From: Sphingomonadaceae bacterium
GTDB lineage: Bacteria; Pseudomonadota; Alphaproteobacteria; Sphingomonadales; Sphingomonadaceae
Length of the DNA: 64,000 nt
Assembly (NCBI GenBank): GCA_024236155.1
Contig: JACKLA010000007.1
Span: 41,810-105,809 of the forward strand
Direction: 5' to 3'
Part shown: positions 35,377 to 44,355 of the stretch, piece by piece
Numbering within the stretch: position 1 is the first letter of the stretch
How the letters are laid out: the number at the start of each line of letters is the position of its first letter
The notes under the pieces: generated by a model
The model's database searches: none
The model's input: only the letters and a program-made list of their open reading frames with translations
What the model was told of the DNA's origin: nothing
Made by a program: the position numbers and the translations under genes

Positions 35377-35451
35377 ATCGTTGCAGCCGTTCGTATCCGT
35401 TTCGGATCATTAACCTTTTCTTGGACTCGACCTGCAAGGCGATTCGCGCCA

Positions 35452-36246
35452 TTGGACGGGCGCAGGATCGTTGGGGGAAATACGACTATTCTCGACCGCG
35501 CTGACATCGATGGAGGTAGGACCGGCCTTTACCTGCTTGTTGCGCCGGGCAAGAGAGTGACCTTCGATGCCCTTTCGGCTGCGATCGATGATAACCCGTT
35601 GCTGTCGATCACTTCGGCTGCACCCGACGCTGCTACCACCGATACGGGGATCGAACTGGTTATCGATGGATTGACTTTCGACCTGTTCGGCCTCTCGGAC
35701 GCGCCGCATGTCGAGGAAGCAAGCTGGGCGCACACAGTTGCCTTTGATGGTATGCCTGCATCATCCGGGTTCGAGATGCTTGTGTTGAAGCCGGGGCCGC
35801 ATCTTGCAGGCGGGCATGCGCTGTTGCCTGTCGTGCGTGGCTGGATGCAATGCGCGCAGATCCTTGCGGAAGCTTTGCCCGATTGCTCTGCACTGGTCTG
35901 GCCGCCCGCATCGCTTGCAGTCGGCGCCGACTTCTTCTGCGCTGGTATTCGTCGGTGGGTGGAGAGGGGAACTTTTCCCACCGCTTCACTCGTGGCGTTC
36001 GACACTTCGCTGGATGGGGCACTGCAATCGAAAGGCCTGTCCTATCTTACCGGGCAGGAAATGCGCCTTGAACAGCCCCTGCCGGAGGTGCTTGTCGATG
36101 CCGAAAGGGTCGCCCTGGCGCTTGCCGGGCACCTCGCGCTTTCGGGCCGGATAGACGCCGTGCAGGAAGTGACAGCACCCGATGGCAGGCCGCTCAGGCT
36201 AGCGCCTTCGACAAACGGTCGGTTTGTCAGGGTGACGGCGGGTTAG
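35452..36246 (+). CDS. Hypothetical protein, possibly DUF4261-like
   Basis: About 264 residues, cytosolic by composition, without membrane segments or signal peptide. The C-terminal half (SALVWPPASLAVGADFFCAGIRRWVERG, then ALALAGHLALSGRI) recalls the DUF4261 arrangement of a WP-A strand followed by helices, but this is a weak match by eye. The N-terminal half has FDALSAAIDDNPLLSITSA, like a small alpha-beta domain. The start is uncertain: TTG 35452 gives the longest frame, with AAGGCG about ten bases upstream. It is 75 bp downstream of the flavodoxin-like gene. Function unknown. Confidence 0.55.
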   Translation: MDGRRIVGGNTTILDRADIDGGRTGLYLLVAPGKRVTFDALSAAIDDNPLLSITSAAPDAATTDTGIELVIDGLTFDLFGLSDAPHVEEASWAHTVAFDGMPASSGFEMLVLKPGPHLAGGHALLPVVRGWMQCAQILAEALPDCSALVWPPASLAVGADFFCAGIRRWVERGTFPTASLVAFDTSLDGALQSKGLSYLTGQEMRLEQPLPEVLVDAERVALALAGHLALSGRIDAVQEVTAPDGRPLRLAPSTNGRFVRVTAG

Positions 36247-36256
36247 GGGCTGTGCC

Positions 36257-37228
36257 TCACCACTTTGCTGCAAGGTCTTCCTTCGCGGCATTGTATTCCT
36301 GTTCCATCCGGGCGACACGGTCGGCAACGGTATCGACCGCCTTGACCATGCCCACACCCTGGCCCGAGCCCCAGATATCCTTCCACGCCTTGGCCTTGGT
36401 GTTGCCGCCGGAGCCGAAATTCATCTTGCTCGGGTCGCTTTCGGGCAAATTGTCCGGATCGAGCCCCGCCTTGACGATCGAGCCGCGCAGGTAGTTGCCG
36501 TGCACGCCGGTGAACAGGTTGGAATAGACGATATCGGCAGCGTTGCTGGCGACGATCTCGTCCTTGTAGGCTTGGTCGGCATTGGCTTCCGCAGTCGCGA
36601 TCCATGGCGAACCGATATAGGCAAAATCTGCCCCCATGGCCTGCGCCGCCAGCACGGAACGGCCATGCGCGATCGAACCGGACAGCGCGACCAGCCCATC
36701 GAACCAGCTGCGGATTTCCTGCATCAGTGCAAAGGGCGACTGGACACCGGCATGCCCGCCGGCACCCGCAGCGACGGGAATAAGTCCGTCGGCACCTTTC
36801 TCGATCGCCTTGTGCGCGAACCGGTCGTTGATCACATCATGCAGGGTGATCCCGCCCCAGCTGCGAACGGCGGAGAAAATCTCTTCACGCGCGCCGAGCG
36901 AGGTGATGACCAAGGGCACCTGCCACTTGGCACAAACCTCCATATCCTCTTCGAGCCGGTCGTTCGACCTGTGAACGATCTGGTTGACGGCGAAGGGCGC
37001 GGCGGGGCGATCCGGATTGTCGCGATTATGCGCCGCAAGCTCCTCGGTGATCCGGTGCAGCCATTCGTCGAGCACACCCGACGGGCGTGCGTTGAGTGCC
37101 GGAAAGGAGCCGATAATGCCCGCCTTGCACTGCGCGATGACCAGTTCCGGCCCCGATATGATGAACAACGGAGAGCCGATGATCGGCAGGCGCAGGCGAT
37201 CGAACGGTGCGGGAAGGGTGGTCGGCAT
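36257..37228 (-). CDS. Nitronate monooxygenase family flavoprotein
   Basis: A 323-residue FMN-dependent TIM-barrel enzyme of the nitronate monooxygenase/2-nitropropane dioxygenase family. LPIIGSPLFIISGPELVIAQCKAGIIGSFPALNARP near the N terminus, then VPLVITSLGA, GAGGHAGVQSPFALMQEIR (the conserved GGHAG flavin site), VLAAQAMGADFAYIGSPWIAT and VYSNLFTGVHGNYLRGSI are visible. It would oxidise alkyl nitronates to carbonyls and nitrite. ATG 37228 gives the standard length. A DUF/amidohydrolase gene lies 73 bp upstream on the same strand. Confidence 0.87.
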   Translation of the reverse strand: MPTTLPAPFDRLRLPIIGSPLFIISGPELVIAQCKAGIIGSFPALNARPSGVLDEWLHRITEELAAHNRDNPDRPAAPFAVNQIVHRSNDRLEEDMEVCAKWQVPLVITSLGAREEIFSAVRSWGGITLHDVINDRFAHKAIEKGADGLIPVAAGAGGHAGVQSPFALMQEIRSWFDGLVALSGSIAHGRSVLAAQAMGADFAYIGSPWIATAEANADQAYKDEIVASNAADIVYSNLFTGVHGNYLRGSIVKAGLDPDNLPESDPSKMNFGSGGNTKAKAWKDIWGSGQGVGMVKAVDTVADRVARMEQEYNAAKEDLAAKW

Positions 37229-37301
37229 TGAGCTGGCAACTCCGTAGCAATCTGAAACGCAACCTGCCTATTGGGCGATGGGTTTGCTGTCGAGGGTGAC
37301 G

Positions 37302-38342
37302 TTACGGAAGGAGGTCCTCTATCCCGTAGAAACGTGCAGCATTTCCCGCATAGAGTGCTGCCTTCTCGCTGGCGGAGTGATGCTGCGTGATACGTTTGAA
37401 TGCGTTCCACAGCACCGGATAGCTCGCGCCCCAGCAGTCGACCGGGTAATTGCTCTCGAACATCCCCCGCTCCGGCCCGAACGCCTCGATACAGGTTTCG
37501 ATATAGGGCCGCCACATGGCGGCGAGCGTTTCCGAACCGACGCCTTTGGCCGGGCCATCTTCGGGCATGCCGCAGAACGCCATCGCCAGCCCGCCAAGCT
37601 TGACCGATACGTTTTCGCATTTCGCCAGTTCATGGATCGAACTGCGCCAGCGATCGAAATGCTCATGCAGCTTTCCGCGATAGCTCGCGATGTTGAGCGG
37701 CGAACCGCAGTGATCGAGCACGATGGGCTGATCGGGAAAGGCCCGGGCCAGTGCCGTTACATCGCCGATCTGCGGTTCGAGCACCCATGCGTCGAAGGTC
37801 AGGCCGAGACCGCCAAGATGCCGGAAGCCTTCGCGAAACTTGCTGTCGGCATAGAGTTCGGGCGGTGCATGGAAGGGCGGGCCCAGCACCGCAGGATCAG
37901 CATCCCACGCACCCTGGTGCCGGATGCCCACGAAACGCCCGCTGGCTGCCATCAACGCTTCGAGCACGGGCCGCACGCCATCGCCCAGCGTCAGATCGGC
38001 ATGCCCGATAATCGCATGACAGGGGCGGTAGTTGCCATAGAGGCCGCTTGCCCCTTGCGCCGCAACGCCATCGACAAATTCGACCTCGCCAACGACCTTG
38101 TTATCCTCGCCGTAAGCCGGATTGTAGAACGCGCCACATTCCATGAAGCAGGTGCCGATGACATTGTGGCCCGACTGCGTATCGGCCTGGAGTTCGTCGA
38201 AGGTGTAATAGGCTGCATCGACCAATGCCTCGATGAAATCGTGGCGGGGCTGCGGAAAGGCATCGATCAGCGGGCGCAAGTCCCACAGGTGGTGATGCGG
38301 ATCGATGATCGGCAGGTCCGGTTCAAGGATTGCTTCGGTCAT
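37302..38342 (-). CDS. Amidohydrolase family protein (COG3618-like metal-dependent hydrolase)
   Basis: A 346-residue TIM-barrel hydrolase of the amidohydrolase-2 group. PIIDPHHHLWDL gives the N-terminal metal-binding H-x-H-like set. ACHAIIGHADL, GIRHQGAWDADP, PIVLDHCGSPLN and MFESNYPVD follow, the last aspartate being the usual catalytic base. Relatives hydrolyse lactones or decarboxylate aromatic acids; the substrate here is unknown. ATG 38342 is chosen over ATG 38360 because the fold starts at MTEAILEPDLP. It and the nitronate monooxygenase gene form a minus-strand pair. Confidence 0.84.
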   Translation of the reverse strand: MTEAILEPDLPIIDPHHHLWDLRPLIDAFPQPRHDFIEALVDAAYYTFDELQADTQSGHNVIGTCFMECGAFYNPAYGEDNKVVGEVEFVDGVAAQGASGLYGNYRPCHAIIGHADLTLGDGVRPVLEALMAASGRFVGIRHQGAWDADPAVLGPPFHAPPELYADSKFREGFRHLGGLGLTFDAWVLEPQIGDVTALARAFPDQPIVLDHCGSPLNIASYRGKLHEHFDRWRSSIHELAKCENVSVKLGGLAMAFCGMPEDGPAKGVGSETLAAMWRPYIETCIEAFGPERGMFESNYPVDCWGASYPVLWNAFKRITQHHSASEKAALYAGNAARFYGIEDLLP

Positions 38343-38613
38343 GGTGTTCAGCCTCTCCAATTCTTATCTGAACAGGTGGAACACATGGAACACAGTCCTG
38401 TCGACCAAAATCTGCCACCAGAGCCTGCCGCCTGAACCGGTCGAAGATATCTTCGGACCGCGCGCCTCGCGCCAAGTTTTACATCCACTGCCATGCCGAC
38501 ATGCTACAACAGGGGGGCTCGTGTAGGACAGCACAGTCGCACCGTTCAGGCCGGGTGGAGGATTCCTTATCCGGCCAATCGATGCTATGGCGCTGTCAGA
38601 AGCGGAGGTCGCG
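38343..38613. other. Divergent intergenic region between the amidohydrolase and VWA genes
   Basis: A 271-bp stretch without a convincing gene. It must contain the divergent promoters. A 16-codon frame from ATG 38388 (MEHSPVDQNL...) has no supporting neighbour signal. I see no strong palindrome or repeat. Confidence 0.5.
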
Positions 38614-40368
38614 ATGTCGAGAATGCGTGGGTCAATCCTAACTGCACTGGCGTTCGCCGGTACGGCGATGGCCGTGGCGATGACTGCGCCGCTGGCGGCG
38701 CAGGAGGGGGAAGGCAAGCTCGAAATCATCAGCGGCGATGATCCGGCGCGGCTCGATGTTCGCGATATCGAGCAGTTCCGCGAAGTTGCGGCCGATGGCA
38801 GCTTCCTGCCCCGGGCCGATGCGCTGAGCCTTGAAGGGCTGCTGGGCGACTACGATCTTGCACTGCCACTGCGCCAGCCCTGCGCGGCGTCGCTCTGCCT
38901 GACGGGATATGCGAAACGGGCGAGCCTGCCCCAACGTCCGCAAGATACGCATTTTGTCGGCTTCGATCTTGGCAGCGGGGCGGATGCGGCCCAGCTTCCG
39001 CGCTCCCCGATCAGCCTGGTGCTGGTGGCGGACCGGTCGGGATCGATGGCCGGGCGGCGGATCGAGCTGGAGCGGGAGGCGCTCCTGGCCGTGCTGGATC
39101 AATTGCATGACGATGACCGTGTGGCGCTGGTTTCCTTCGACAAGCATGGCCGCACCGATATGCCGATGGCCGAAGTCGGGCCCAATCGCGGGATTATCGG
39201 CAATGCCATTCGCGCGCTCGGTGCCGATGGCGATACGCATATGGAGACCGGGCTCAAGCTTGGCTACGATATTGCCGCTGCCGAACGGGCGCAGTCGGGC
39301 CGTGAAACGCGGGTGATGCTGTTGACCGATGAATTGCCCAATGCCTCTGCCGAACAACCGGCGGGCTTCATGGGAATGACCCAGGCTGCGGCGCGGCAAG
39401 GTATCGGCCTCACCCTTGTCGGCATGGATATCCGCTTCGACAATGCGCTGACGATGAAGCTTGCGAATATTGGCGGTGGCAATGCCCACCACATCGCTTT
39501 GAGCGATGATGCAAGGGAACTGGTGCGGAGCAGCTTTGTTTCGACGATTTCGCCTGTCGCGCGCGATGCGGTGCTGACGGTGTCGCCGGCCCCCGGCAGC
39601 AGAATCTCCGCGCTGTATGGCGTGCCGCCCTCAACGGTATCGCGGGGCGCAGACGGTTCGGTATCGGTGCGCCTGGGTTCGGTTTTTCTTGCCGGTGACC
39701 GGGGCGAATTGCTGGTCGGGATGACGGGTAACGGTGCGGCAAGCGGTCAATTGGCAAGTGCGACGCTGAGCTATTCCGATGCGCTGTCGGGCGCATCGGG
39801 GACGGACAGCATTGCGCTTGCGACCGGGGCTGGCGAGCCGCCAGCGAACCTTGCTGCTGCCGAGGCGCTGGTCGACGAGTTCCTGACGCTCGACAATGCG
39901 CTGAAGCAATATCACGCATCGGGTGATGCGGGCGCAGCAGCCGATACATTTGGCAGGCTGCAGCAGCGGCTTTCCTCCGGCACGGTTCCAATGCTGGGGC
40001 GCGAGCAGGCGATGGTTTCCCGTCTCGCGGCAAGTGCGCATCGGTTGCAGTCGGGTGGCGGTGCTATCGCGGGCGATATCGACCAGCTCGGGATCGTCGG
40101 CCAGTGGAGCATCGTCTCGCAAAAGGGGCTGCGCGATCTTGCGCCGGGCGATATTGTCGAGATTACGCCTGCGCGCGAACTGGTCACCATCCGTCAGAGC
40201 GGCGAACAGGCAGGGACGCGGATCGCCCAGACCTTCCAGGTCAGCGCGAACGAACTCCATATCGACAACACCAGCCTGGTGTTCGCCTATTCGCTCGACG
40301 GCACAAAGCTGAAGCTGGCAACGCCCGGCAACGAACGCAACCTGCGTCTCAAACGGATCGGCAGCTAG
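38614..40368 (+). CDS. Exported von Willebrand factor A domain protein
   Basis: A 584-residue protein with an N-terminal signal (RMRGSILTALAFAGTAMAVAMTAPLAAQ), so probably periplasmic or outer-surface. The VWA domain spans about residues 130-320. VADRSGSMAG is an intact MIDAS metal motif (D-x-S-G-S), followed by DDDRVALVSFD, GDTHMETGLKLGYD and RVMLLTDELPNAS. The remaining 260 residues are beta-rich with a helical stretch (LVDEFLTLDNALKQYHASGDA) and a lipocalin-like ending (VFAYSLDGTKLKL). GGAGG stands five bases before ATG 38614. The adhesive partner is unknown. It converges on leuA with a four-base overlap. Confidence 0.82.
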   Translation: MSRMRGSILTALAFAGTAMAVAMTAPLAAQEGEGKLEIISGDDPARLDVRDIEQFREVAADGSFLPRADALSLEGLLGDYDLALPLRQPCAASLCLTGYAKRASLPQRPQDTHFVGFDLGSGADAAQLPRSPISLVLVADRSGSMAGRRIELEREALLAVLDQLHDDDRVALVSFDKHGRTDMPMAEVGPNRGIIGNAIRALGADGDTHMETGLKLGYDIAAAERAQSGRETRVMLLTDELPNASAEQPAGFMGMTQAAARQGIGLTLVGMDIRFDNALTMKLANIGGGNAHHIALSDDARELVRSSFVSTISPVARDAVLTVSPAPGSRISALYGVPPSTVSRGADGSVSVRLGSVFLAGDRGELLVGMTGNGAASGQLASATLSYSDALSGASGTDSIALATGAGEPPANLAAAEALVDEFLTLDNALKQYHASGDAGAAADTFGRLQQRLSSGTVPMLGREQAMVSRLAASAHRLQSGGGAIAGDIDQLGIVGQWSIVSQKGLRDLAPGDIVEITPARELVTIRQSGEQAGTRIAQTFQVSANELHIDNTSLVFAYSLDGTKLKLATPGNERNLRLKRIGS

Positions 40369-42038
40369 GCGGCGGAATTGGCGGCGCTCAGCACGGCGCG
40401 GACGCTGGCGGTCGCCACGTCTTCGTCGATGCCGCATCCCCACACCGTTTCGCCATTGGCATCACGACATTCGAGATAGGCTGCGGCGCGTGCATCGGTG
40501 CCGGTGCCAAGCGCATGTTCGGTGTAATCGACAACTTCCAGCGTCACGCCGAATGTCTCGCGGATCGTGCCGACGACAGAGGAAATCAATCCGTTGCCGC
40601 GCCCGCTGACGCTCTGCTCCACTCCGTCGACCGCGATCTTACCGCTGAAGATGCGCGTACCATCGGCGGCGCGGCTTTCCTCGTAATCGACAAGCTGGAA
40701 ATGCTTGGGATGGGTCTTGACGTGATAGGCCTTGCGGAAGGCATCCCAGATATCCGCTGCATTGAGTTCGCGGCCCAGATCGTCGGCCATATGCTGGACG
40801 TGTCTGGAGAAATCGGCCTGCATCTTCTTGGGCAGCTTGAGGCCCTGATCCTGCTCCAGAACCCAGGCGAAACCGCCTTTGCCGCTCTGTGAATTGACCC
40901 GGATGACAGCCTCGTAATTGCGGCCAAGGTCGGCGGGATCGATCGGCAGGTAAGGGACGCGCCATTGCTCGTCATTCTGCTGGCGGTGGGCCTCGAAGCC
41001 CTTCTTGATCGCATCCTGGTGGCTGCCCGAAAATGCGGTGTAGACCAGTTCGCCGCCATAGGGATGGCGCTGGTGGACAGAGATCTGGTTGCAATATTCG
41101 ACCGTCTCGATGACCCGGTCGATATCCGAGAAATCGAGCTGCGGGTCGACGCCCTGCGTGTACATGTTGAGCGCCATGGTCACGAGGCAACAATTGCCCG
41201 TCCGTTCGCCATTGCCGAACAGGCAGCCTTCGACCCGGTCTGCCCCTGCCATCAACCCGAGCTCCGCGGCCGCGACACCCGTGCCACGGTCGTTATGCGT
41301 ATGCAGGCTGATGACCGCGCTTTCACGATTGGGCAGGTTACGGCAGAAATACTCGATCTGGTCGGCGTAGATATTGGGCGTGGCCGCCTCCACCGTGGCG
41401 GGCAGGTTGAGGATGATCGGATGTTCCGGGGTAGGCTGGAGAACCCCCATCACCGCCTCGCAAACCTCGATGCTGAAATCGAGTTCGGCGGTGGAAAATG
41501 TTTCGGGCGAGTATTGGAAATGCCACGCGGTATCGGGGCGCTGTGCCGCCTCGTCACGCATGATCTTTGCACCGATCATGGCGATTTCGCGCACTTCGTC
41601 CTTGCTCATGCGGAATACGATATCGCGCCACGCCGGGCTGACTGCGTTGTAGAGGTGGACGATGGCAGCCCGCGCACCTTCGAGGCTGGCGAAGCTGGTG
41701 CGGATCAGGTCTTCGCGGCTCTGCGTCAGCACCTGCACCGTCACGTCATCGGGGATGCGCCCCGAACGCACGAGGCCCTGGATAAAGTCGAACTCTGTCG
41801 CGCCTGCGCTGGGGAAGCCGACCTCGATTTCTTTCACGCCGATCTCTACCAGCAGGTCGAAAAAGCGGTTCTTCTTCACCGCATCCATCGGGTCGATGAT
41901 CGACTGGTTGCCATCGCGCAAATCGGTGCTGAGCCAGCGCGGCGGGGCGGTGATGGTGCGGCTCGGCCACTGGCGGTCGGCCAGCGGCACTTGCGGGAAG
42001 GCGCGGTATTTCTGCGCGGGATTGCTCATCATGGGCAT
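40365..42038 (-). CDS. leuA: 2-isopropylmalate synthase
   Basis: Condenses 2-oxoisovalerate with acetyl-CoA, the first step of leucine synthesis. The 557-residue enzyme is the long (actinobacterial/fungal-like) type: KYRAFPQVPLADRQWPSRTITAPPRWLSTDLRDGNQSI, then IGVKEIEVGFPSAG, LHTHNDRGTGVAAAELGLMAGADRVEGCLFGNGERTGN and the C-terminal LeuA regulatory domain (FGVTLEVVDYTEHALG). ATG 42038 is taken, though ATGs at 42032 and 42029 are close and the ribosome binding site is weak. The 224-bp upstream region holds a leader peptide and hairpin. Confidence 0.94.
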   Translation of the reverse strand: MPMMSNPAQKYRAFPQVPLADRQWPSRTITAPPRWLSTDLRDGNQSIIDPMDAVKKNRFFDLLVEIGVKEIEVGFPSAGATEFDFIQGLVRSGRIPDDVTVQVLTQSREDLIRTSFASLEGARAAIVHLYNAVSPAWRDIVFRMSKDEVREIAMIGAKIMRDEAAQRPDTAWHFQYSPETFSTAELDFSIEVCEAVMGVLQPTPEHPIILNLPATVEAATPNIYADQIEYFCRNLPNRESAVISLHTHNDRGTGVAAAELGLMAGADRVEGCLFGNGERTGNCCLVTMALNMYTQGVDPQLDFSDIDRVIETVEYCNQISVHQRHPYGGELVYTAFSGSHQDAIKKGFEAHRQQNDEQWRVPYLPIDPADLGRNYEAVIRVNSQSGKGGFAWVLEQDQGLKLPKKMQADFSRHVQHMADDLGRELNAADIWDAFRKAYHVKTHPKHFQLVDYEESRAADGTRIFSGKIAVDGVEQSVSGRGNGLISSVVGTIRETFGVTLEVVDYTEHALGTGTDARAAAYLECRDANGETVWGCGIDEDVATASVRAVLSAANSAA

Positions 42039-42088
42039 GGGAGAAACTCTGGAACTGCTGGTTTTGCGAGAGGTGCGGTGATCTATCC

Positions 42089-42115
42089 CTTGAGCGCCTG
42101 ACGCGCTCACTCAAG
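42089..42115 (-). promoter_or_regulatory. Hairpin in the leuA leader
   Basis: On the minus strand CTTGAGTGAGCGCGTCAGGCGCTCAAG folds with outer CTTGA/TCAAG pairs and inner GCGC/GCGC pairs around GTCAG. It lies between the stop of the leader peptide (42127) and leuA. There is no U-rich tract after it, so it is not an obvious intrinsic terminator; it could be part of an attenuator or a translational block. Confidence 0.5.
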
Positions 42116-42126
42116 CACGCCGCAGG

Positions 42127-42177
42127 TCACGCCCAAGGGCGGGTAAGTCGCAGTAGAATGTCCCGAGCGATAATCAT
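42127..42177 (-). CDS. Putative leucine-responsive leader peptide of leuA
   Basis: A 16-residue frame, MIIARDILLRLTRPWA, about 90 bp upstream of leuA on the same strand. It contains three leucine and three isoleucine codons (CTA, CTG, CTT and ATT, ATC, ATT), clustered as ILLRL. A possible promoter (TTTACA, 17 bases, CATAGC; 42185-42213) would place the transcript start at or next to its ATG, so the peptide would be nearly leaderless, as known for the trpL leader of Sinorhizobium meliloti. Together with the hairpin downstream this looks like classical attenuation. The terminator is not clear-cut. Confidence 0.6.
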   Translation of the reverse strand: MIIARDILLRLTRPWA

Positions 42178-42262
42178 GATCTGCGCTATGGTGTCTGTCG
42201 GCTGGCTTGTAAAGCGAAACTCTTGGCCGGTTTTTGTGAAATATAGTTTCATCGGTAACGGC

Positions 42263-43411
42263 TTAACGCCAGCGCAGCCGTTCGGGCTTAAGCTGGTCCA
42301 CCGCTGTCACGCCCATCAGCCGCATCCCGCGCTCGATTTCGTCCTTCAGTATGCCGATTGCGCGTTCGACGCCGGGCTGGCCCGCAGCGGCGAGGGCATA
42401 GAGATACAACCTTCCGCCCGAGGCGGCAGTGGCTCCGGCGCACAGGCTCTTGAGCACATGCGTGCCGCGCCGCACGCCCCCATCGACGATGATCTCGATC
42501 TCGCCACCAACCGCGTCGACAATTTCGCGCAGCTGGTCGAACGGGGCGCGGCTGCCGTCAAGCTGGCGACCACCGTGGTTGGAGACCATGATCGCATCGG
42601 CCCCGATCTCTACCGCTCGACGCGCATCTCCCGCACTCATTACGCCTTTCAGGCAGAATGTGCCGCCCCAGTCCTGCCGGATGCGTGCGGCGGTGTCCCA
42701 GTCCATCGAGGTGTCGAGCATGGTGTTGAAATAATCCGCGATGCTCACCGCCTTGCCGCTACCTTCGCTGACATGGGTGTCGAGATTTGGCAGGCGGAAC
42801 TTCTCACGCAGGAGATAGTCGAGCGTCCAGCGCGGGCGGGTGGCATAGCTCCACACCGCGCTTGCCGAGAAACGGGGCGGGGTGGTGAAACCCGAACGCA
42901 GGCACCGCTCTCGCTTGCCCGATACGATGGTGTCGACCGTCAGCGCGAGTGCATCGAAACCGGATGCCTGGCACCGCTCGATCATCGACTGGTTGAGCCC
43001 CTTGTCCTTGTGGACATAGAGCTGGAACAGCTTGGGCCCGCTGGTCAGCGCCGCAATTTCCTCGATGCTGCGCGTGGCGAGGCTGGAGATGCCGAACCAC
43101 AGGCCGAATTTGTCCGCTGCCCTGGCCACAGCCGTCTCACCTTGATGGTGGAATGCGCGCTGGACAGCCGTGGGGCTGAGCATGAGGGGCAGGGCGCTTG
43201 TGCGGCCCATGATCGTGCAACTGGTATCGATATCGGCCACACCCGCCAGCACATCGGGCACAAGATCGGCATCATCGAACGCGCTTGTGTTGCGCGCCTT
43301 GGTCAGCTCGTCATCCGCCGCCCCGTCGATATAGTCGAATACCGGCCACGGCAGGCGTCGTTTGGCCAGTTTCCGAAAATCGTCGATATTGTGGCAATCG
43401 GTCAGTTCCAT
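42263..43411 (-). CDS. lldD: FMN-dependent alpha-hydroxy-acid dehydrogenase (LldD family)
   Basis: A 382-residue FMN enzyme related to L-lactate dehydrogenase and glycolate oxidase. DYIDGAADDELTKARN near the N terminus, LMLSPTAVQRAFHHQGETAVARAA, QLYVHKDKGL, DALALTVDT, CLKGVMSAGDARRAVEIGADAIMVSNHGGRQLDG (active-site histidine) and IIVDGGVRRGTHVLKSL are in order. It may be membrane-associated and oxidise a 2-hydroxy acid to a 2-oxo acid; L-lactate is the commonest substrate, but the branched-chain amino acid neighbours make a branched 2-hydroxy acid possible. It overlaps the DUF6151 gene by ten bases. Confidence 0.85.
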   Translation of the reverse strand: MELTDCHNIDDFRKLAKRRLPWPVFDYIDGAADDELTKARNTSAFDDADLVPDVLAGVADIDTSCTIMGRTSALPLMLSPTAVQRAFHHQGETAVARAADKFGLWFGISSLATRSIEEIAALTSGPKLFQLYVHKDKGLNQSMIERCQASGFDALALTVDTIVSGKRERCLRSGFTTPPRFSASAVWSYATRPRWTLDYLLREKFRLPNLDTHVSEGSGKAVSIADYFNTMLDTSMDWDTAARIRQDWGGTFCLKGVMSAGDARRAVEIGADAIMVSNHGGRQLDGSRAPFDQLREIVDAVGGEIEIIVDGGVRRGTHVLKSLCAGATAASGGRLYLYALAAAGQPGVERAIGILKDEIERGMRLMGVTAVDQLKPERLRWR

Positions 43412-43995
43412 GCGCGGCCCAATGCCTCTTTTTCGGCCGCGCTCAAAAGAGCAGGCTCTGCGATCGGTTCAAACGTCGTTGCGTCGAACAGTTCGCACCG
43501 ACGCCGGTCGCCCGACACGATGTCCTTTAGCATACGCGGGAAGAACCGCCGCAGCAGCCGGTTCATCGACATTGGAGTGAGGTCACTCGTGTCGGCATCC
43601 ACGTCGTCCAGGAACAGGTGTCCGATCGGTTCGCCCAATGCTTTGCGGCCCGCATCGTCGCAATTCGCCAGCAGTGTCGTGACATAGGGGATGCGCGCGT
43701 TCTTGTAGGTGTTGAACATGGGAGTGTCGCAGCATTTGGCATACCAGCGCAGCGTTGGCCCATCGGTCATGTGCAGTCCGGCGAGGTTCTCTTTGCCCGA
43801 GTGGATATGCATGCGCGCGCAACGGGACTGATACAGCGCCGTTCCGTCATATGCGTCGAGGATACTCGCTTCCTTGCCGAAATGGCGCACCAGGTCACGG
43901 CAGTCGGTGCAATGGCAGACCACATGATCCCCCTCGGCAGGCGTCGCCTTGTCGATCACGCCTGCAACGGCACCGCACTGGCAGGCGAACTTCAC
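43402..43995 (-). CDS. DUF6151 (GFA-like zinc site) protein
   Basis: A 197-residue cytosolic protein resembling glutathione-dependent formaldehyde-activating (GFA) folds, annotated DUF6151 in related bacteria to my recollection. Cysteines are placed as FACQCGAV, VCHCTDCRD, SRCARMH and AKCCDTPMF, suitable for two zinc ions. It has no signal peptide. The gene overlaps DUF2200 upstream (four bases) and the lldD-like gene downstream (ten bases), so all three are translated together. No substrate can be named. Confidence 0.78.
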   Translation of the reverse strand: MKFACQCGAVAGVIDKATPAEGDHVVCHCTDCRDLVRHFGKEASILDAYDGTALYQSRCARMHIHSGKENLAGLHMTDGPTLRWYAKCCDTPMFNTYKNARIPYVTTLLANCDDAGRKALGEPIGHLFLDDVDADTSDLTPMSMNRLLRRFFPRMLKDIVSGDRRRCELFDATTFEPIAEPALLSAAEKEALGRAWN

Positions 43996-44342
43996 GGCTT
44001 GCGAAGGATCTTTTCCATCGGACGACCCTTGGCCAGCTCGTCGACCAGCTTGTCGAGATAGCGGATCTCGCGCATCAAAGGGTCTTCGACTGCCTCAACC
44101 TGCACACCGCAGACCTTGCCGGTGATGAGCGTGCGATCGGGGTTGAGCGGAGCCTCGCCGAAGAACTGGGTGAAGTCGGTTTCGGCCTCGATGTGCCGGT
44201 CGAGCTCGGCTTGCGTATAGCCGGTCATCCAGCGGATGACTTCGGCCAGTTCTTCGCGACTGCGGCCTTTCTTCTCGACCTTGGCTATATAGGCGCGATG
44301 CACGCCCGCGAAGGGCATGGCGAAGATACGGTGTCCAGCCAT
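43992..44342 (-). CDS. DUF2200 family protein
   Basis: A 116-residue cytosolic protein matching DUF2200: the short N-terminal strand HRIFAMPFAGVHRAYIAKVEKKGR, then EVIRWMTGYTQAELDRHI and TDFTQFFGEAPLNPDR, and VCGVQVEAVEDPLMREIRYLDKLVDELAKGR. The function is unknown. It starts 13 bp after ilvC on the same strand and overlaps DUF6151, so it is probably part of the branched-chain amino acid operon. Confidence 0.85.
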   Translation of the reverse strand: MAGHRIFAMPFAGVHRAYIAKVEKKGRSREELAEVIRWMTGYTQAELDRHIEAETDFTQFFGEAPLNPDRTLITGKVCGVQVEAVEDPLMREIRYLDKLVDELAKGRPMEKILRKP

Positions 44343-44355
44343 GTCCCTGCGAGTA

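Noticed and set aside
37278..38435. A 385-codon + strand frame opposite the amidohydrolase
   Set aside because: Overlaps a gene with clear metal-binding motifs on the minus strand and has no domain of its own.
38388..38438. Short 16-codon frame MEHSPVDQNL... in the divergent intergenic region
   Set aside because: Could be chance; it is the tail of a shadow frame, and no codon clustering or hairpin supports a leader.
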